A stretch of 64,000 bases of DNA from Ga0077555 sp031367895 (GTDB taxonomy: Bacteria > Pseudomonadota > Alphaproteobacteria > Rhizobiales > Hyphomicrobiaceae), in contig JANLQP010000242.1 in NCBI GenBank assembly GCA_031367895.1, forward strand, positions 10,871 through 74,870, given 5' to 3'. Position 1 is the first letter of the stretch. The number at the start of each line of letters is the position of its first letter. The position numbers and the translations under genes were made by a program. Positions 7,020 through 16,500 of this stretch are shown here, piece after piece. The notes below the pieces were generated by a model. It made no database searches. It saw only the letters and a list, made by a program, of their open reading frames with translations, and had not been told where the DNA came from.

Positions 7020-8206
7020 GCCTGTGCCTCCAGGATGTGCACCAGCGCGGCGTTGTAGTTGCCCAGTTCCGAGACGACCATCGCGGTGCGGGCATCACGA
7101 ACCTGGCGCGGCCCGGCCCGGCCGAGCACCTGGATACACGCCTCGACCACGTCATAGAGCGGGCTCGCCTCCGGAGGATGACCGCGCGAGAGGTGACCAC
7201 CGGATGTGTTCACCGGCCGCGCGCCATCGAACGCCGCTCGCCCGTCGACCGCAGCCGCCCAGCCCTCGCCGCGCGAAAAGAGGCCCATCGATTCCGTCGC
7301 CACCACCTCGGTGATCGTGCAGGGCGCGTAGACCTGGAACATCGCGATCTCGTCGAGCGTCATGCGCGCCTGTTCCAACGCGACCGGCACGGCGCGCGCG
7401 ATGCTCGGATAATGCGTCATGTCGGTCGGCCGATCGGCGATCTGATGCTCGCCCTCGTGGTGATAGCCGCGTCCGCGCACCACCACATAGGGGCGGCCGG
7501 ATTTCTTGGCCAGTCCCTCAGAGACAATCACCAGCGCGGCAGCTCCATCTGCGCGGCCCGGTACCTCGAGCAGTCCCAGTGGGTCGACGATCATGCGTTG
7601 CGCCAGCACGTCGTCCACCGTGATCGGCGTGCGGAACTGCGCCAGCGGATTGTCGATCGCCTGCCGCCGGTTCTTCACTGCGACGTGCGCGAGATCGGCC
7701 CGCGTGACGCCGTAGTCGTGCATGTAGCGGCGCGCCACCATTGCATACCAGGAGATCGGCACGGCGCCGTAGACGGACTGGAAGTCGACATCGCCGGTCA
7801 AGCGGATGCTGTAGTCGAGATGGTCAGCAGTTGGCGTTCCGGTTTCGCAGTGCGCAGCAATCACCAGCGCGCAATCGGTCTCGCCGGTCGCAACAATCCG
7901 GATACCTTCGTCGAAGGCCAGACCCGCCGTCATGCCGTTGCCCAGAACCTGCACCACGGTCGAATTGGACTTCAAACCGAGATAGGCTGTGAGGAAGGTG
8001 TGGAAGTAGCCCTGCCGCGTGTGGTCGCCCGGATGCGCGACGACGACGCCGTCGATATCGGTGCGGCCGAGGCCCGCCATGCGCGCGGCATCGAGCACGA
8101 CGCGAACGGCAAGCTCGTGCTCGAGCGGCGTGTCGCGGCCGTCCTTCGAGCGCTGATAGACGCCGACGGGCACGGCTCCATAGCCGAGAATGGCAGCGTT
8201 GCGCAT
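7016..8206 (-). CDS. Thiolase-like protein lacking the nucleophilic cysteine (SCP-x/Ltp2-like)
   Basis: A protein of 396 residues with the thiolase fold markers NTSGGHLSRGHPPEASPLYDVVEA (conserved GHP) and N-terminal AILGYGAVPVG. The loop that normally bears the catalytic Cys reads VLGNGMTAG, and the second Cys motif near the C-terminus is replaced by ELGNYNAAL. It therefore cannot do normal Claisen chemistry. This pattern, plus the DUF35 partner, resembles the Ltp2-type retro-aldolases or other non-canonical thiolase-fold enzymes of acyl-CoA side-chain breakdown. The substrate is unknown. It is the first gene of its operon. Confidence 0.82.
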   Translation of the reverse strand: MRNAAILGYGAVPVGVYQRSKDGRDTPLEHELAVRVVLDAARMAGLGRTDIDGVVVAHPGDHTRQGYFHTFLTAYLGLKSNSTVVQVLGNGMTAGLAFDEGIRIVATGETDCALVIAAHCETGTPTADHLDYSIRLTGDVDFQSVYGAVPISWYAMVARRYMHDYGVTRADLAHVAVKNRRQAIDNPLAQFRTPITVDDVLAQRMIVDPLGLLEVPGRADGAAALVIVSEGLAKKSGRPYVVVRGRGYHHEGEHQIADRPTDMTHYPSIARAVPVALEQARMTLDEIAMFQVYAPCTITEVVATESMGLFSRGEGWAAAVDGRAAFDGARPVNTSGGHLSRGHPPEASPLYDVVEACIQVLGRAGPRQVRDARTAMVVSELGNYNAALVHILEAQA

Positions 8207-8276
8207 CGGATGCAGGCGTCCTCGAGTTCAGGTTGCGCGCGGAACTTGGGCTTTGGCGGCGGGCCGGTCAAGCGGC

Positions 8277-8324
8277 GTGCGGATGCGGTCACGTGCCGAT
8301 GCAGTCACGTGCGGATGCGGCGCC
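8277..8324. repeat. Three tandem 16-bp repeats upstream of the thiolase-like operon
   Basis: The units are GTGCGGATGCGGTCAC (8277-8292), GTGCCGATGCAGTCAC (8293-8308) and GTGCGGATGCGGCGCC (8309-8324). Each unit junction creates a CACGTG palindrome. The array lies 71-118 bases upstream of the thiolase-like start, where a regulator array could sit. It also abuts the ABC ATPase remnant, so it may instead be a deletion scar. Confidence 0.6.
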
Positions 8325-8696
8325 TTACGCCACGGGCTTCGGGATTGCAGTGGTCCGATCGGCGGTGTCGGCGGTGCGAGGGCAGTGCACGATGGGGCCC
8401 GCGCCTTGCGTCATGTCGCGTGGAACCTCCGCCCGGCATTGCTCCGCGGCCAGCGTGCATTGTGCTGCGAAGGCGCAACCACACCGTGCCGATGTTCGCT
8501 GTATCCGTTGCATGATCACGCGAGCGAGCGTGGACAGGCCGCAACCGGACTCGCCGACGACACCTGATGTCGCGCCTTCTTGGACGGCCCGGACATGCGG
8601 CCGCGTTGGCGCGTTTCCTCGATTATGTGCCGTCGAAACCCGGGCGCCTGGGTCTGCCGCCGCATCGACATCGCCCGGCATTGGCACAGTGTGCAT
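8325..8696 (-). pseudogene. Remnant of an oligopeptide/dipeptide-type ABC transporter ATPase
   Basis: The frame reads GVVGESGCGLSTLARVIMQ, a Walker A region of the Opp/Dpp ATPase type in which the essential Lys is Leu (GESGCGLST). About ten residues later it jumps to GCAFAAQCTLAAEQCRAEVP, the cysteine-rich oligo_HPY C-terminal motif of the same family. Everything between (Q-loop, signature, Walker B, about 170-200 residues) is missing. This is therefore an internally deleted, inactivated gene. No permease genes remain nearby. Confidence 0.75.
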
Positions 8697-8718
8697 CCAG
8701 CAAAAGTCGGATGACGGC

Positions 8719-11052
8719 TCAGAACCGCGACATGCCGAAGCTGAATGGCTGGACTTTGTCGTAGGGCTGTTTCACCAGCGGGAACGCGTAGTCGGCGCGG
8801 AGCGGACCGAGAGGCGAATCCCACGCGAGCCCAACGCCGGCCGAGGCGCGCAGCGCCGGCGTGTTGCCGGCGACACCGGGCAGCGCGGCTGCGGTCTTGC
8901 TGGTGCCCCAGAGCGAGCCGGCGTCCGCGAACACGGCGCCGCGAACGCCGAGGTCCCTCGGCACGCCGGGAATGTCGAACATCGCCTCCGCTGTCGTCGT
9001 CGCGTACATGCGGCCGCCGAGTGCATCGAGGTTGGCGCTCGCGAGATCGCGCGGTCCGATGCCGGCTGCCGCAAAACCGCGGACGGCATCGTTGCCTTTG
9101 TAGAAGAGATCGAGCAGGCGCACGTCCTGGCCGCCCCAGCCGCCGATGACGCCACCCGTAACGCGACCGAACAGCGTCACGCTGTCGGACACCGGATAGT
9201 ACGCGCGCGCGTCGCCTGTCGAACGGACATACCGCACGTCGCCACCGGCGCCGGCGAAATCCTGCGTCAGCGCGAAGTAGACACCCTGGGTTGGCCGCCG
9301 CTTGCTGTCGCGTCCGTCATAGACGGTCGCGTAGCCGATCGAGGACGTGTTGTAGCTGCTCGATGAGGCATTCGGAAAACCGGGTATCGCCTCGCGAACC
9401 GCCGCAGACGCATTGGGACCGACGTCGTAGAGCGTGTTGCGCATGAACGTGTAGTTGGCGGTCGTCGTCAGCTCGTCGGTGATCGGCGTGCCGGCGCGCA
9501 ACGCGCCGCCTGCCCGCGTATTCTTGTAGGACGCCTGCTTGGTGTAATCGATGTCCTTGTAAATGAGGTCGAACCCAGCCGCGATATTCGAGCCGAACGC
9601 GTGCGGATCGGTGAAGCCGATGTCGGCCTGAAGACGCGTTGCGCTGCCCGCTACCTTGAAGCGCAATTGCTGGCCGTTGCCAAACAGGTTCTTCTCGGTC
9701 ACCGAGATATCGCCCATAATGCCTTCCGTGGTGGAGTAACCGGCGCCGACACCGAACTCCGCCGTTTCCTGCTCGACGACGACGACTGTCAACCGTGTGC
9801 GATCCAGCCCGGAACCCGGCGTCGCTTTCATCTCGACGCTCTTGAAGAAGCCCAGCGCCCGCACGCGTGCCCTGGCACGCTCGACCAGGAACGGGTTGAC
9901 CGCATCGCCCTCGACAAGCCGCAACTCACGGCGGATGACGTGGTCCCGGGTGCGATCGTTGCCGACGATATCGATCCGTTCGATATACAGCGGCCGGCCC
10001 TTTTCGATGCGGAACACGACATCGAGCCGGCCGGTGGCGCTGTCGACGCGTTGCTGCGCATCGACGCGGGCGAACGGCTGGCCCTGGCGCGTCAACTGCT
10101 CGCTCATCGCCTCGATCGAATGGTCGATGGTTTCTCGGCTGTAGGGATTGCCGGCCTTCGTCTTGATCGCACTCTGGAGGGCGGTTTTGTCGACGCCGGG
10201 CAAACTGCTCTCGATCGTCGGCGCACCCAACAGATGCCGCTGCCCCTCAACGATCGTGAACGTCACCGTGTAAGCGGTGCCAGCCGGGTTGAGCACAGCA
10301 TCGGCCGCCGTCACCTTGGCGTCGGGGTAGCCATTGTTGAGATAGTGGCGGCGCACGAGTTCTCGATCATTCTCGATCCGCTCGGGGTCGTAGTACGCGG
10401 CAGTCTTGAGGACGTCCAGCCAGCTCGACTCACTGGTGCTGATGACATCACGCAGCCGACTCTCGCTGAACGCATGATTGCCCTGGAAGGAGATGCGTTC
10501 AATCTTGCTGACGACACCTTCCTTGATGACGAATGCCACATCCAAGCGCCCATCGGCGCGGGTATCCGCGCGCGGTTCAACCGTCGTCGCCATGCGGCCT
10601 TGCCGCCGGTAGAGATCGCGCACGCGCAGCGCATCGGCGTTGACGCGCGCCTTGGTGAAGCGCTCGCGCGCCTTGAGCTTGATCTCGGCCTCAATCGTCT
10701 TCTTCTCGATCGCGCTCGCGCCTTCGATCGTCACGACACCGACGATTGGATGCTCGACGACCGTGATGTACAGTTGATTCTGGCGCCGCTCGAGCTTGAC
10801 GTCGGCGAAGAGGCCGGTTGCCATCAATGCCTTCAACGCGCCATCGTCGTCGGCTTCGGGTGGGCCGGCATGACCGGCGTTACGGGCGCTAACGATGTAG
10901 GCGCGGACGCTCTCCGCCGACACGGTTTTCAGGCCATCGACCTCAACGACCTCACCGTCGCGCGCGATCGCCTCGGCAATAGCCGTCGCGGCTGGCGCGG
11001 ACAGGGCCAGAACGCAAACGCCGACGATGAGGACTGAACGCAACACTGACAT
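8719..11052 (-). CDS. bamA: Outer membrane protein assembly factor BamA (or BamA paralogue)
   Basis: A protein of 777 residues from the ATG at 11052, which gives a signal peptide (MSVLRSVLIVGVCVLALSA). Five POTRA repeats (about residues 30-410) precede a 16-strand barrel. The barrel carries the conserved VRGFAAAGIGPRD motif of the L6 loop and ends in Phe (FSFGMSRF), the outer-membrane beta-signal. Full length for BamA. The usual neighbours in Alphaproteobacteria (rseP upstream; lpxD, fabZ, lpxA downstream) are absent, so this may be an additional copy. Confidence 0.9.
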   Translation of the reverse strand: MSVLRSVLIVGVCVLALSAPAATAIAEAIARDGEVVEVDGLKTVSAESVRAYIVSARNAGHAGPPEADDDGALKALMATGLFADVKLERRQNQLYITVVEHPIVGVVTIEGASAIEKKTIEAEIKLKARERFTKARVNADALRVRDLYRRQGRMATTVEPRADTRADGRLDVAFVIKEGVVSKIERISFQGNHAFSESRLRDVISTSESSWLDVLKTAAYYDPERIENDRELVRRHYLNNGYPDAKVTAADAVLNPAGTAYTVTFTIVEGQRHLLGAPTIESSLPGVDKTALQSAIKTKAGNPYSRETIDHSIEAMSEQLTRQGQPFARVDAQQRVDSATGRLDVVFRIEKGRPLYIERIDIVGNDRTRDHVIRRELRLVEGDAVNPFLVERARARVRALGFFKSVEMKATPGSGLDRTRLTVVVVEQETAEFGVGAGYSTTEGIMGDISVTEKNLFGNGQQLRFKVAGSATRLQADIGFTDPHAFGSNIAAGFDLIYKDIDYTKQASYKNTRAGGALRAGTPITDELTTTANYTFMRNTLYDVGPNASAAVREAIPGFPNASSSSYNTSSIGYATVYDGRDSKRRPTQGVYFALTQDFAGAGGDVRYVRSTGDARAYYPVSDSVTLFGRVTGGVIGGWGGQDVRLLDLFYKGNDAVRGFAAAGIGPRDLASANLDALGGRMYATTTAEAMFDIPGVPRDLGVRGAVFADAGSLWGTSKTAAALPGVAGNTPALRASAGVGLAWDSPLGPLRADYAFPLVKQPYDKVQPFSFGMSRF

Positions 11053-11470
11053 TTCCGCAGTCGTCCCGGTCCGCGCGGTTAGGCACCGCCGATTGGTCTC
11101 GCCTGCCACTCCACCCGTCGTGGATCTAGGAGCCGATTGCGGCTGAAATACGCGGTGAGCGGTGCGTCCCTGCCGGACCGCCGCACAGAATTGTCGCAAT
11201 GAGCTGCCACCACTAATGTGGGGTTCGGAAGTTGGCGTCCACTTTTCTGCGGGCTCAATGCGCGAACTTCCGAACGTAACGCTACTAAGGACGATGACTC
11301 TGGTGTCCTTATCGTTCGCGACGTTCCGACAGCGCGCGCTGCAGGTGGTGACGACCTTCGCGAACGGGACAACGAACGGGACACTAGTGGCAATACGGCC
11401 CGCCGCGACGGAAATCGCGAAGCGGTTACGTTAACCAACGAACTGCGTCAAAGCCGTCCCGGAGACACCC
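11053..11470. other. Divergent intergenic region with an 11-bp inverted repeat
   Basis: This 418-base region separates bamA and the Cys-rich-repeat gene. Short open frames here lack ribosome-binding sites and coding character. The only structure seen is the inverted repeat GTTCGGAAGTT (11223-11233) / AACTTCCGAAC (11265-11275). Promoters for both flanking genes should lie here, but none stands out by eye. Confidence 0.4.
11223..11275. repeat. Perfect 11-bp inverted repeat with a 31-base spacer
   Basis: GTTCGGAAGTT at 11223-11233 and AACTTCCGAAC at 11265-11275 are exact reverse complements. They lie nearly midway between bamA and the downstream gene. The repeat could be a regulator site or the ends of a small degraded element. 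There is no T-run, and the loop is long for a terminator. Confidence 0.6.
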
Positions 11471-11860
11471 ATGCGCCCGATCACGTTGCTTGCGACCGCT
11501 GCCCTTGTTGCCAGTCTCTCGACTGCCACCGCCGCGCAGGAGAAAATGGCCGGCGGGCTCGGCCAGGCCTGCAAGACCGAATTGCAGAGCCTTTGTGCCG
11601 GGGGAAACACGGGGCCATTCGTCTGCTTGACGAAGAACCAGGATAAGCTCGGGGTCGAGTGCGCCGCCTACGTGAAGGCAGCCGGCGAACGCCGGGCCAA
11701 GTTCCAGGCCGCGTGCGACGGCGACCGGATGAAACTGTGCAGCGGAACCGAGTCCAAGGGCGGGCAGGTGATGCAGTGTCTCAATGCCAAGAAGGCAGAG
11801 TTGTCGCCGGCCTGCGCCGAGGCCGTCTCAGCGTTGCCAAAGCAGGCTAACACGCAGTAA
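11471..11860 (+). CDS. Periplasmic cysteine-rich repeat protein (GLG1/Cys-rich FGFR family)
   Basis: A protein of 129 residues with a signal peptide (MRPITLLATAALVASLSTATAAQ). Two copies of the cysteine-rich repeat follow: CKTELQSLC ... VCLTKNQDKLGVEC and CDGDRMKLC ... QCLNAKKAELSPAC. Eight cysteines in pairs predict disulfides in the periplasm. The domain is named after the animal Golgi protein GLG1/ESL-1 and is frequent in Alpha- and Gammaproteobacteria, with no established function. A CGGAG box precedes the ATG. Confidence 0.82.
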   Translation: MRPITLLATAALVASLSTATAAQEKMAGGLGQACKTELQSLCAGGNTGPFVCLTKNQDKLGVECAAYVKAAGERRAKFQAACDGDRMKLCSGTESKGGQVMQCLNAKKAELSPACAEAVSALPKQANTQ

Positions 11861-12101
11861 CCGGACGGCCACGCTCGGCGCAGCCGAATTGGTGCCGAAA
11901 CAAAGTCCAGACAGGTCGGCGGCAGATGGGTTTCGGTGATACAATGGTGGCCTCGGACGAAACCGCCGTCGCAGGTGCGAGCGTAACGATCCGGGCGTTA
12001 CCGTCGCCACACCCAAGTTGCCCGACCAGGCCCCTGCCGGACTCCAGGCGGCGCTCGCACCAGCCGACGCACCCCGTCCGCGTCACCAACGAGAGGCTCT
12101 T

Positions 12102-13514
12102 ATGAGGCGCGTTCTGAAGATGATCGCGGTGTTGGCGGTCGTCAGCGTTGCGTTTTGGCTTCTGGCGCCGCCCGCCTGGATGGAGCCGCTGCCGCGGGTC
12201 CAACTGCCTGCCTCGGTCGGGCCAGCAATCGAAACAGCCGAGACGAGCCGAGCGGCGGCGCGCGGCTGGCTGGAGCGCCAGGACCTGCCCGCCACGATCT
12301 CGACGGCATTCGGCGCCGCGAGCAAGGACGAGAAGGGCAAACCACCCGGCGAGGCAAAGGCGCCAGCCGACGCCAAGGCGAAGTCCGGCCGGCCGGCACA
12401 ACCTCCTGCCCCGGTTACCGCTACCGCGGTCAAGCTGATCGACATGCCCGTGATTTTGTCGGCGCCGGGCACTGTCGAGCCACGTGCGACGGTTACCGTG
12501 AAACCCCGCGTCGACGGCCAGATCACGCAAGTGCTGTTCAAGGAGGGAGATCTCGTCAAGGAAGGACAGATCCTGTTCCGTCTCGACGACCGGCTGGTCA
12601 AGGCGCAGATCGCGCAAGCCGAGGCCAACATCAAGAAGGACGAGGCGAACCTCGCCGACGCCCAGGCCACCTTCAACCGCCGCACGGTGCTGGTCGAAAA
12701 GAAGATCACCAGCGAGTCGTCCATGGATACGGCTCGTGCGGCCATGGAGGCGCTAAAGGCCTCGATCAACGCCGGCAAGGCTGCACTCGAAGCCCAGAAG
12801 ACGCAACTCGATTATCTCGTCATTCCCGCGCCCTTGACTGGCCGCACCGGCAACACCCCGTTCAAACCCGGCGCCAACATTCGTGCCGCCGATACGACGC
12901 CACTGGTGATCATCAACCAGACGCAGCCGGTGGCGATCGCCTTTGCACTGCCCCAGACTGACGTAGTGGCGCTGCGTGGCGCGCTGCAACAGAAATCCAA
13001 GGCATTGGTCACGATCCCCGGACCGAAGCCCGAGACGCGAGAAGCGACGCTCGAGTTCCTCGACAATCAGATCGACAAGCAAACCGGTACGCTGTTGGCC
13101 AAGGTGATCGCACCCAATCTCGATGAATTGCTGTGGCCGGGCCTCGCCGTTCAAGTGGCACTCACCGTCGAGGTGCGCCGCGATACATTGGCGGTGCCGG
13201 TCAGCGCCGTCGTGCCATCACAGGCAGGGATGCTGGTGTGGGTGATTGGCGCCGACCAGAAGGTATCGCCGAAGCCGGTCACGCTGCTCCGCGTGGTCGA
13301 GCAGACGGCTTTCCTCGCCGACGGCGTCAAAGCTGGCGATCTCGTCGTGACGGACGGCCATGGCCGGATCGCGCCCGGCTTCATCGTGAAAGTGCAGGAA
13401 CCGGCACCCCTGTCCGCTCCACCGCCTGCGAAATCACCGCCGGCAGCAGAGGCGCCCCCGGCTGCAGCGACCATGCCGGCGAAAAAGGGCGACAAGGGCC
13501 AACGCCGCAGCTGA
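12102..13514 (+). CDS. RND efflux periplasmic adaptor subunit (HlyD/MexA family)
   Basis: A protein of 470 residues from the ATG at 12102 (GAGAGG box in front), with an N-terminal membrane anchor (VLKMIAVLAVVSVAFWLLA). The lipoyl half-motifs (VKPRVDGQITQVLFKEGDLVKEGQILFRLDD), a coiled-coil hairpin (AQIAQAEANIKKDEANLADAQ ...) and beta-barrel regions are clear. The membrane-proximal end has a Pro/Ala-rich tail. It lies 39 bases before the RND pump gene and is its adaptor. A long Lys/Ala/Pro-rich linker (about residues 75-105) before the lipoyl domain is unusual. No outer-membrane channel gene is adjacent. Confidence 0.92.
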   Translation: MRRVLKMIAVLAVVSVAFWLLAPPAWMEPLPRVQLPASVGPAIETAETSRAAARGWLERQDLPATISTAFGAASKDEKGKPPGEAKAPADAKAKSGRPAQPPAPVTATAVKLIDMPVILSAPGTVEPRATVTVKPRVDGQITQVLFKEGDLVKEGQILFRLDDRLVKAQIAQAEANIKKDEANLADAQATFNRRTVLVEKKITSESSMDTARAAMEALKASINAGKAALEAQKTQLDYLVIPAPLTGRTGNTPFKPGANIRAADTTPLVIINQTQPVAIAFALPQTDVVALRGALQQKSKALVTIPGPKPETREATLEFLDNQIDKQTGTLLAKVIAPNLDELLWPGLAVQVALTVEVRRDTLAVPVSAVVPSQAGMLVWVIGADQKVSPKPVTLLRVVEQTAFLADGVKAGDLVVTDGHGRIAPGFIVKVQEPAPLSAPPPAKSPPAAEAPPAAATMPAKKGDKGQRRS

Positions 13515-13553
13515 GCCTGAACGCGCACGGACCGAAGCCAAGGACGGACGCCG

Positions 13554-16500
13554 ATGAACATCTCCGAACTCTGCATTCGTCGTCCCGTCATGACCATCCT
13601 GCTGATGGCCTCGATAGCCCTTGCGGGCTTCTTCGGCTACCGGCAACTCCCAATCGCCGCCATCCCGCGCATCGACGTGCCGAGCATCCAGGTTTCGGCC
13701 ACCTATCCCGGCGCCAGCCCCGACACAATGGCGGTATCGGTTGCAGCGCCGCTCGAGCGCCAGTTCGCGACCATTGCCGGCGTCACCGCCATCACCTCGG
13801 CCTCGACGGAGGGCTCGACCAACGTCACGCTGGAATTCGATCTCAGCCGCAACATCGATTCAGCGGCGCTCGATGTCCAGTCGGCGATTTCGGTCGCATC
13901 CGGCCGCCTCCCGGTTGACTTGCCGGCGCCGCCGAGCTTCCGCAAAGTCAACCCAGCCGACAGCCCCGTCATCTTCCTGGCACTGACCTCGACAACGGCG
14001 CCCTCACAGGAGATCAACGAGTTCGCCGACAAGGTGATGAGCCCGCGGCTCTCGATGCTGCCGGGCGTCGCGCAGGTGAACATCAACGGCGCCCAGAAGC
14101 GCGCCGTGCGCATCCGCTACGACCTCGATGCGCTCGCGGCTCGCGGCATCGCCATCGAGGAACTGCGCCAGGCTGTGACGTCGTTGTCGAGCGTCAGCCC
14201 GATCGGCTCGATCCGAACGGAACGCCAGATCTACATCCTCGAAACGAAGAGCGCCGAGCCGACCGCTGCCTACTTCCGCCCCGTTGTCGTCGCTTGGCGG
14301 AACGGCGCGCCCGTGCGCCTTGGCGACATTGCGCGCGTCGAGGATTCCGTCGAGAACGAAGAGGCCCGCGCCGAATTCAACGGCGAGCGGTCGATCATCG
14401 TCTCCGTGCAGCGCCAGCCCGATGCCAACACCGTCGCAGTTACCGATGGCGTGAAAGCGTTACTGCCACAGTTCAAGGCCGAGTTGCCGCCGACGATCGC
14501 ATTGGAGGTCCTGTCCGACCGCTCGGAGTCGATTCGCGACAGCGTGCACGACGTGCAGTTGACGCTGATCGGCACCGCCGTGCTGGTGGTGCTGGTGATC
14601 CTGGCGTTCCTGCGTACGTGGGCTGCGACCATCATCCCGGCCGTCGCGCTGCCGCTCTCGATCGTCGGTACGTTCGCGGGCATGTCGCTGTTCAACTTCT
14701 CCCTCGACAACGTCAGCCTTCTTGCATTGACGCTGGCGCTGGGTTTCGTCGTCGATGACGCGATCGTCGTGCTTGAAAACATCGTGCGCCACATCGAGGG
14801 CGGCATGGAGCCGTTCGAGGCCGCGATCAAGGGGTCCAAGGAGATCGGCTTCACCGTCATCTCGATCACGCTGTCGCTGGTTGCCGTGTTCATCCCGATC
14901 CTGTTCATGGGTGGTGTCGTCGGCCGCTTCTTCAACGAGTTCGCGGTGACGATCAGCATCGCGATTCTGCTGTCGGGGTTCATCTCGCTCACGCTCACGC
15001 CGATGCTTTGCGCGCGCATGCTGAAGGCCGGAGACCACGACACCAAGCCCAACGCCCTCTCGCGCGCCTTCGAAGCCGGCTACAACGCCATGGCGACGGC
15101 CTACCGCGTGACGCTCGACTGGTCACTGAAGGTGCCGGCCCTCATGCTGGCGCTGACCTTCGGCACCGTACTCGCGACCGTCTGGGCATTTGGCGCCGTC
15201 AAAAAGGGGTTCCTGCCAACCGAGGACACCAGCATCATTCTGGTGCGCACGGAAGCCCAACCTGACATCGCTTTCCCGGCCATGCTCGAGCGCCAGCGCC
15301 GGCTCGCGGACGTGATCCGCGCCGACCCGGACGTGCTCTACGTCAATTCCAGCGTTGCGGCCGGTGGCTTCAACCCGACGCTCAACCGCGGCACCATTTT
15401 CGTGCAGCTCAAACCGCGCTACGACCGCAAAGGCTATGCCGACATCACCGCCGTGCAGAATCGGCTGCGCGGCGGCCTCTCAGCCGTCACCGGGATCCGC
15501 GCCTTCCCGCAGGCGCTGCAGAATCTCCGCATCGGTTCGCGCGCCGGCGCATCGGCCTACCAGTACACGCTGACCAGCATCAACCAGGCCGAGCTCTACG
15601 ACGGCGCCGGCAAGCTGATCGAACGGCTGAAGCGCACGCCCGGCTTCGCCGACGTGACCAGCGACTTGACGCTCGGCGCCCGCCAAATCCGGCTCGACGT
15701 CGACCGCGATGCGATCGCCCGTTTCGGCGTCAGCATGGAAACGGTCCGGCAAACACTCTACTCGGCGTTTGGCACCCGCAAGATCGCGACGGTGTTCACG
15801 CCATCCAACGACTACGCCGTGATCCTCGAAGCCGACAAGGCCAAGACGCTCGACCCGAGCGCGCTGGACAAGGTCTTCGTGCGTGCAAGCTCGGGCCAGC
15901 TTGTGCCGCTGAGCGGCCTTGCGACGGTCAAGCTCGGATCGGGGCCGGTTTCGGTCGCGCGCCAGAGCCAGTTGCCAGCCGTTACGGTCACGTTCAATCT
16001 GGTGCCGGGCTACACGCTCGGCGAGGCGGTCATCGCCATGGGCGAAGCCGAGCGCGAGCTCAATCTGCCGGTCACCATCCGCGGCCAGTTCGCCGGCACT
16101 GCGCAGGTGTTCCAGGACAGCTTCCGCGACCAGCCGCTGCTGATTGCGGCTGCCATCATCACCATCTACATCGTGCTCGGCATCCTCTACGAGAGTTTCA
16201 TCCACCCGATCACGATCCTCTCAGGGTTGCCGTCGGCAAGCCTCGGTGCGCTGCTGATCCTGTGGCTGTTCGAGGTCGAGCTTTCGGTGATCGCCATGAT
16301 CGGCATCATCCTGCTGATCGGCATCGTCAAAAAGAACGCGATCATGATGATCGACTTCGCGGTCGGCGAACGTGCCAACGGCGCCACACCGCGTGAGGCG
16401 ATCCGTCAGGCGTGCCTGCTGCGCTTCCGGCCAATCATGATGACGACGATGGCCGCCCTCTTCGGTACGCTGCCGATCGCGCTCGGCTGGGGTGCGGGCG

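Noticed and set aside
7037..8515. Long plus-strand frame opposite the thiolase-like gene
   Set aside because: Charged, low-complexity shadow of the minus-strand gene.
9601..11037. 478-codon plus-strand frame opposite bamA
   Set aside because: The minus strand carries a complete, well-conserved BamA; the plus frame has no recognisable domain.
15480..16205. Minus-strand frame inside the RND pump gene
   Set aside because: Shadow of AcrB-type gene; no coding features.
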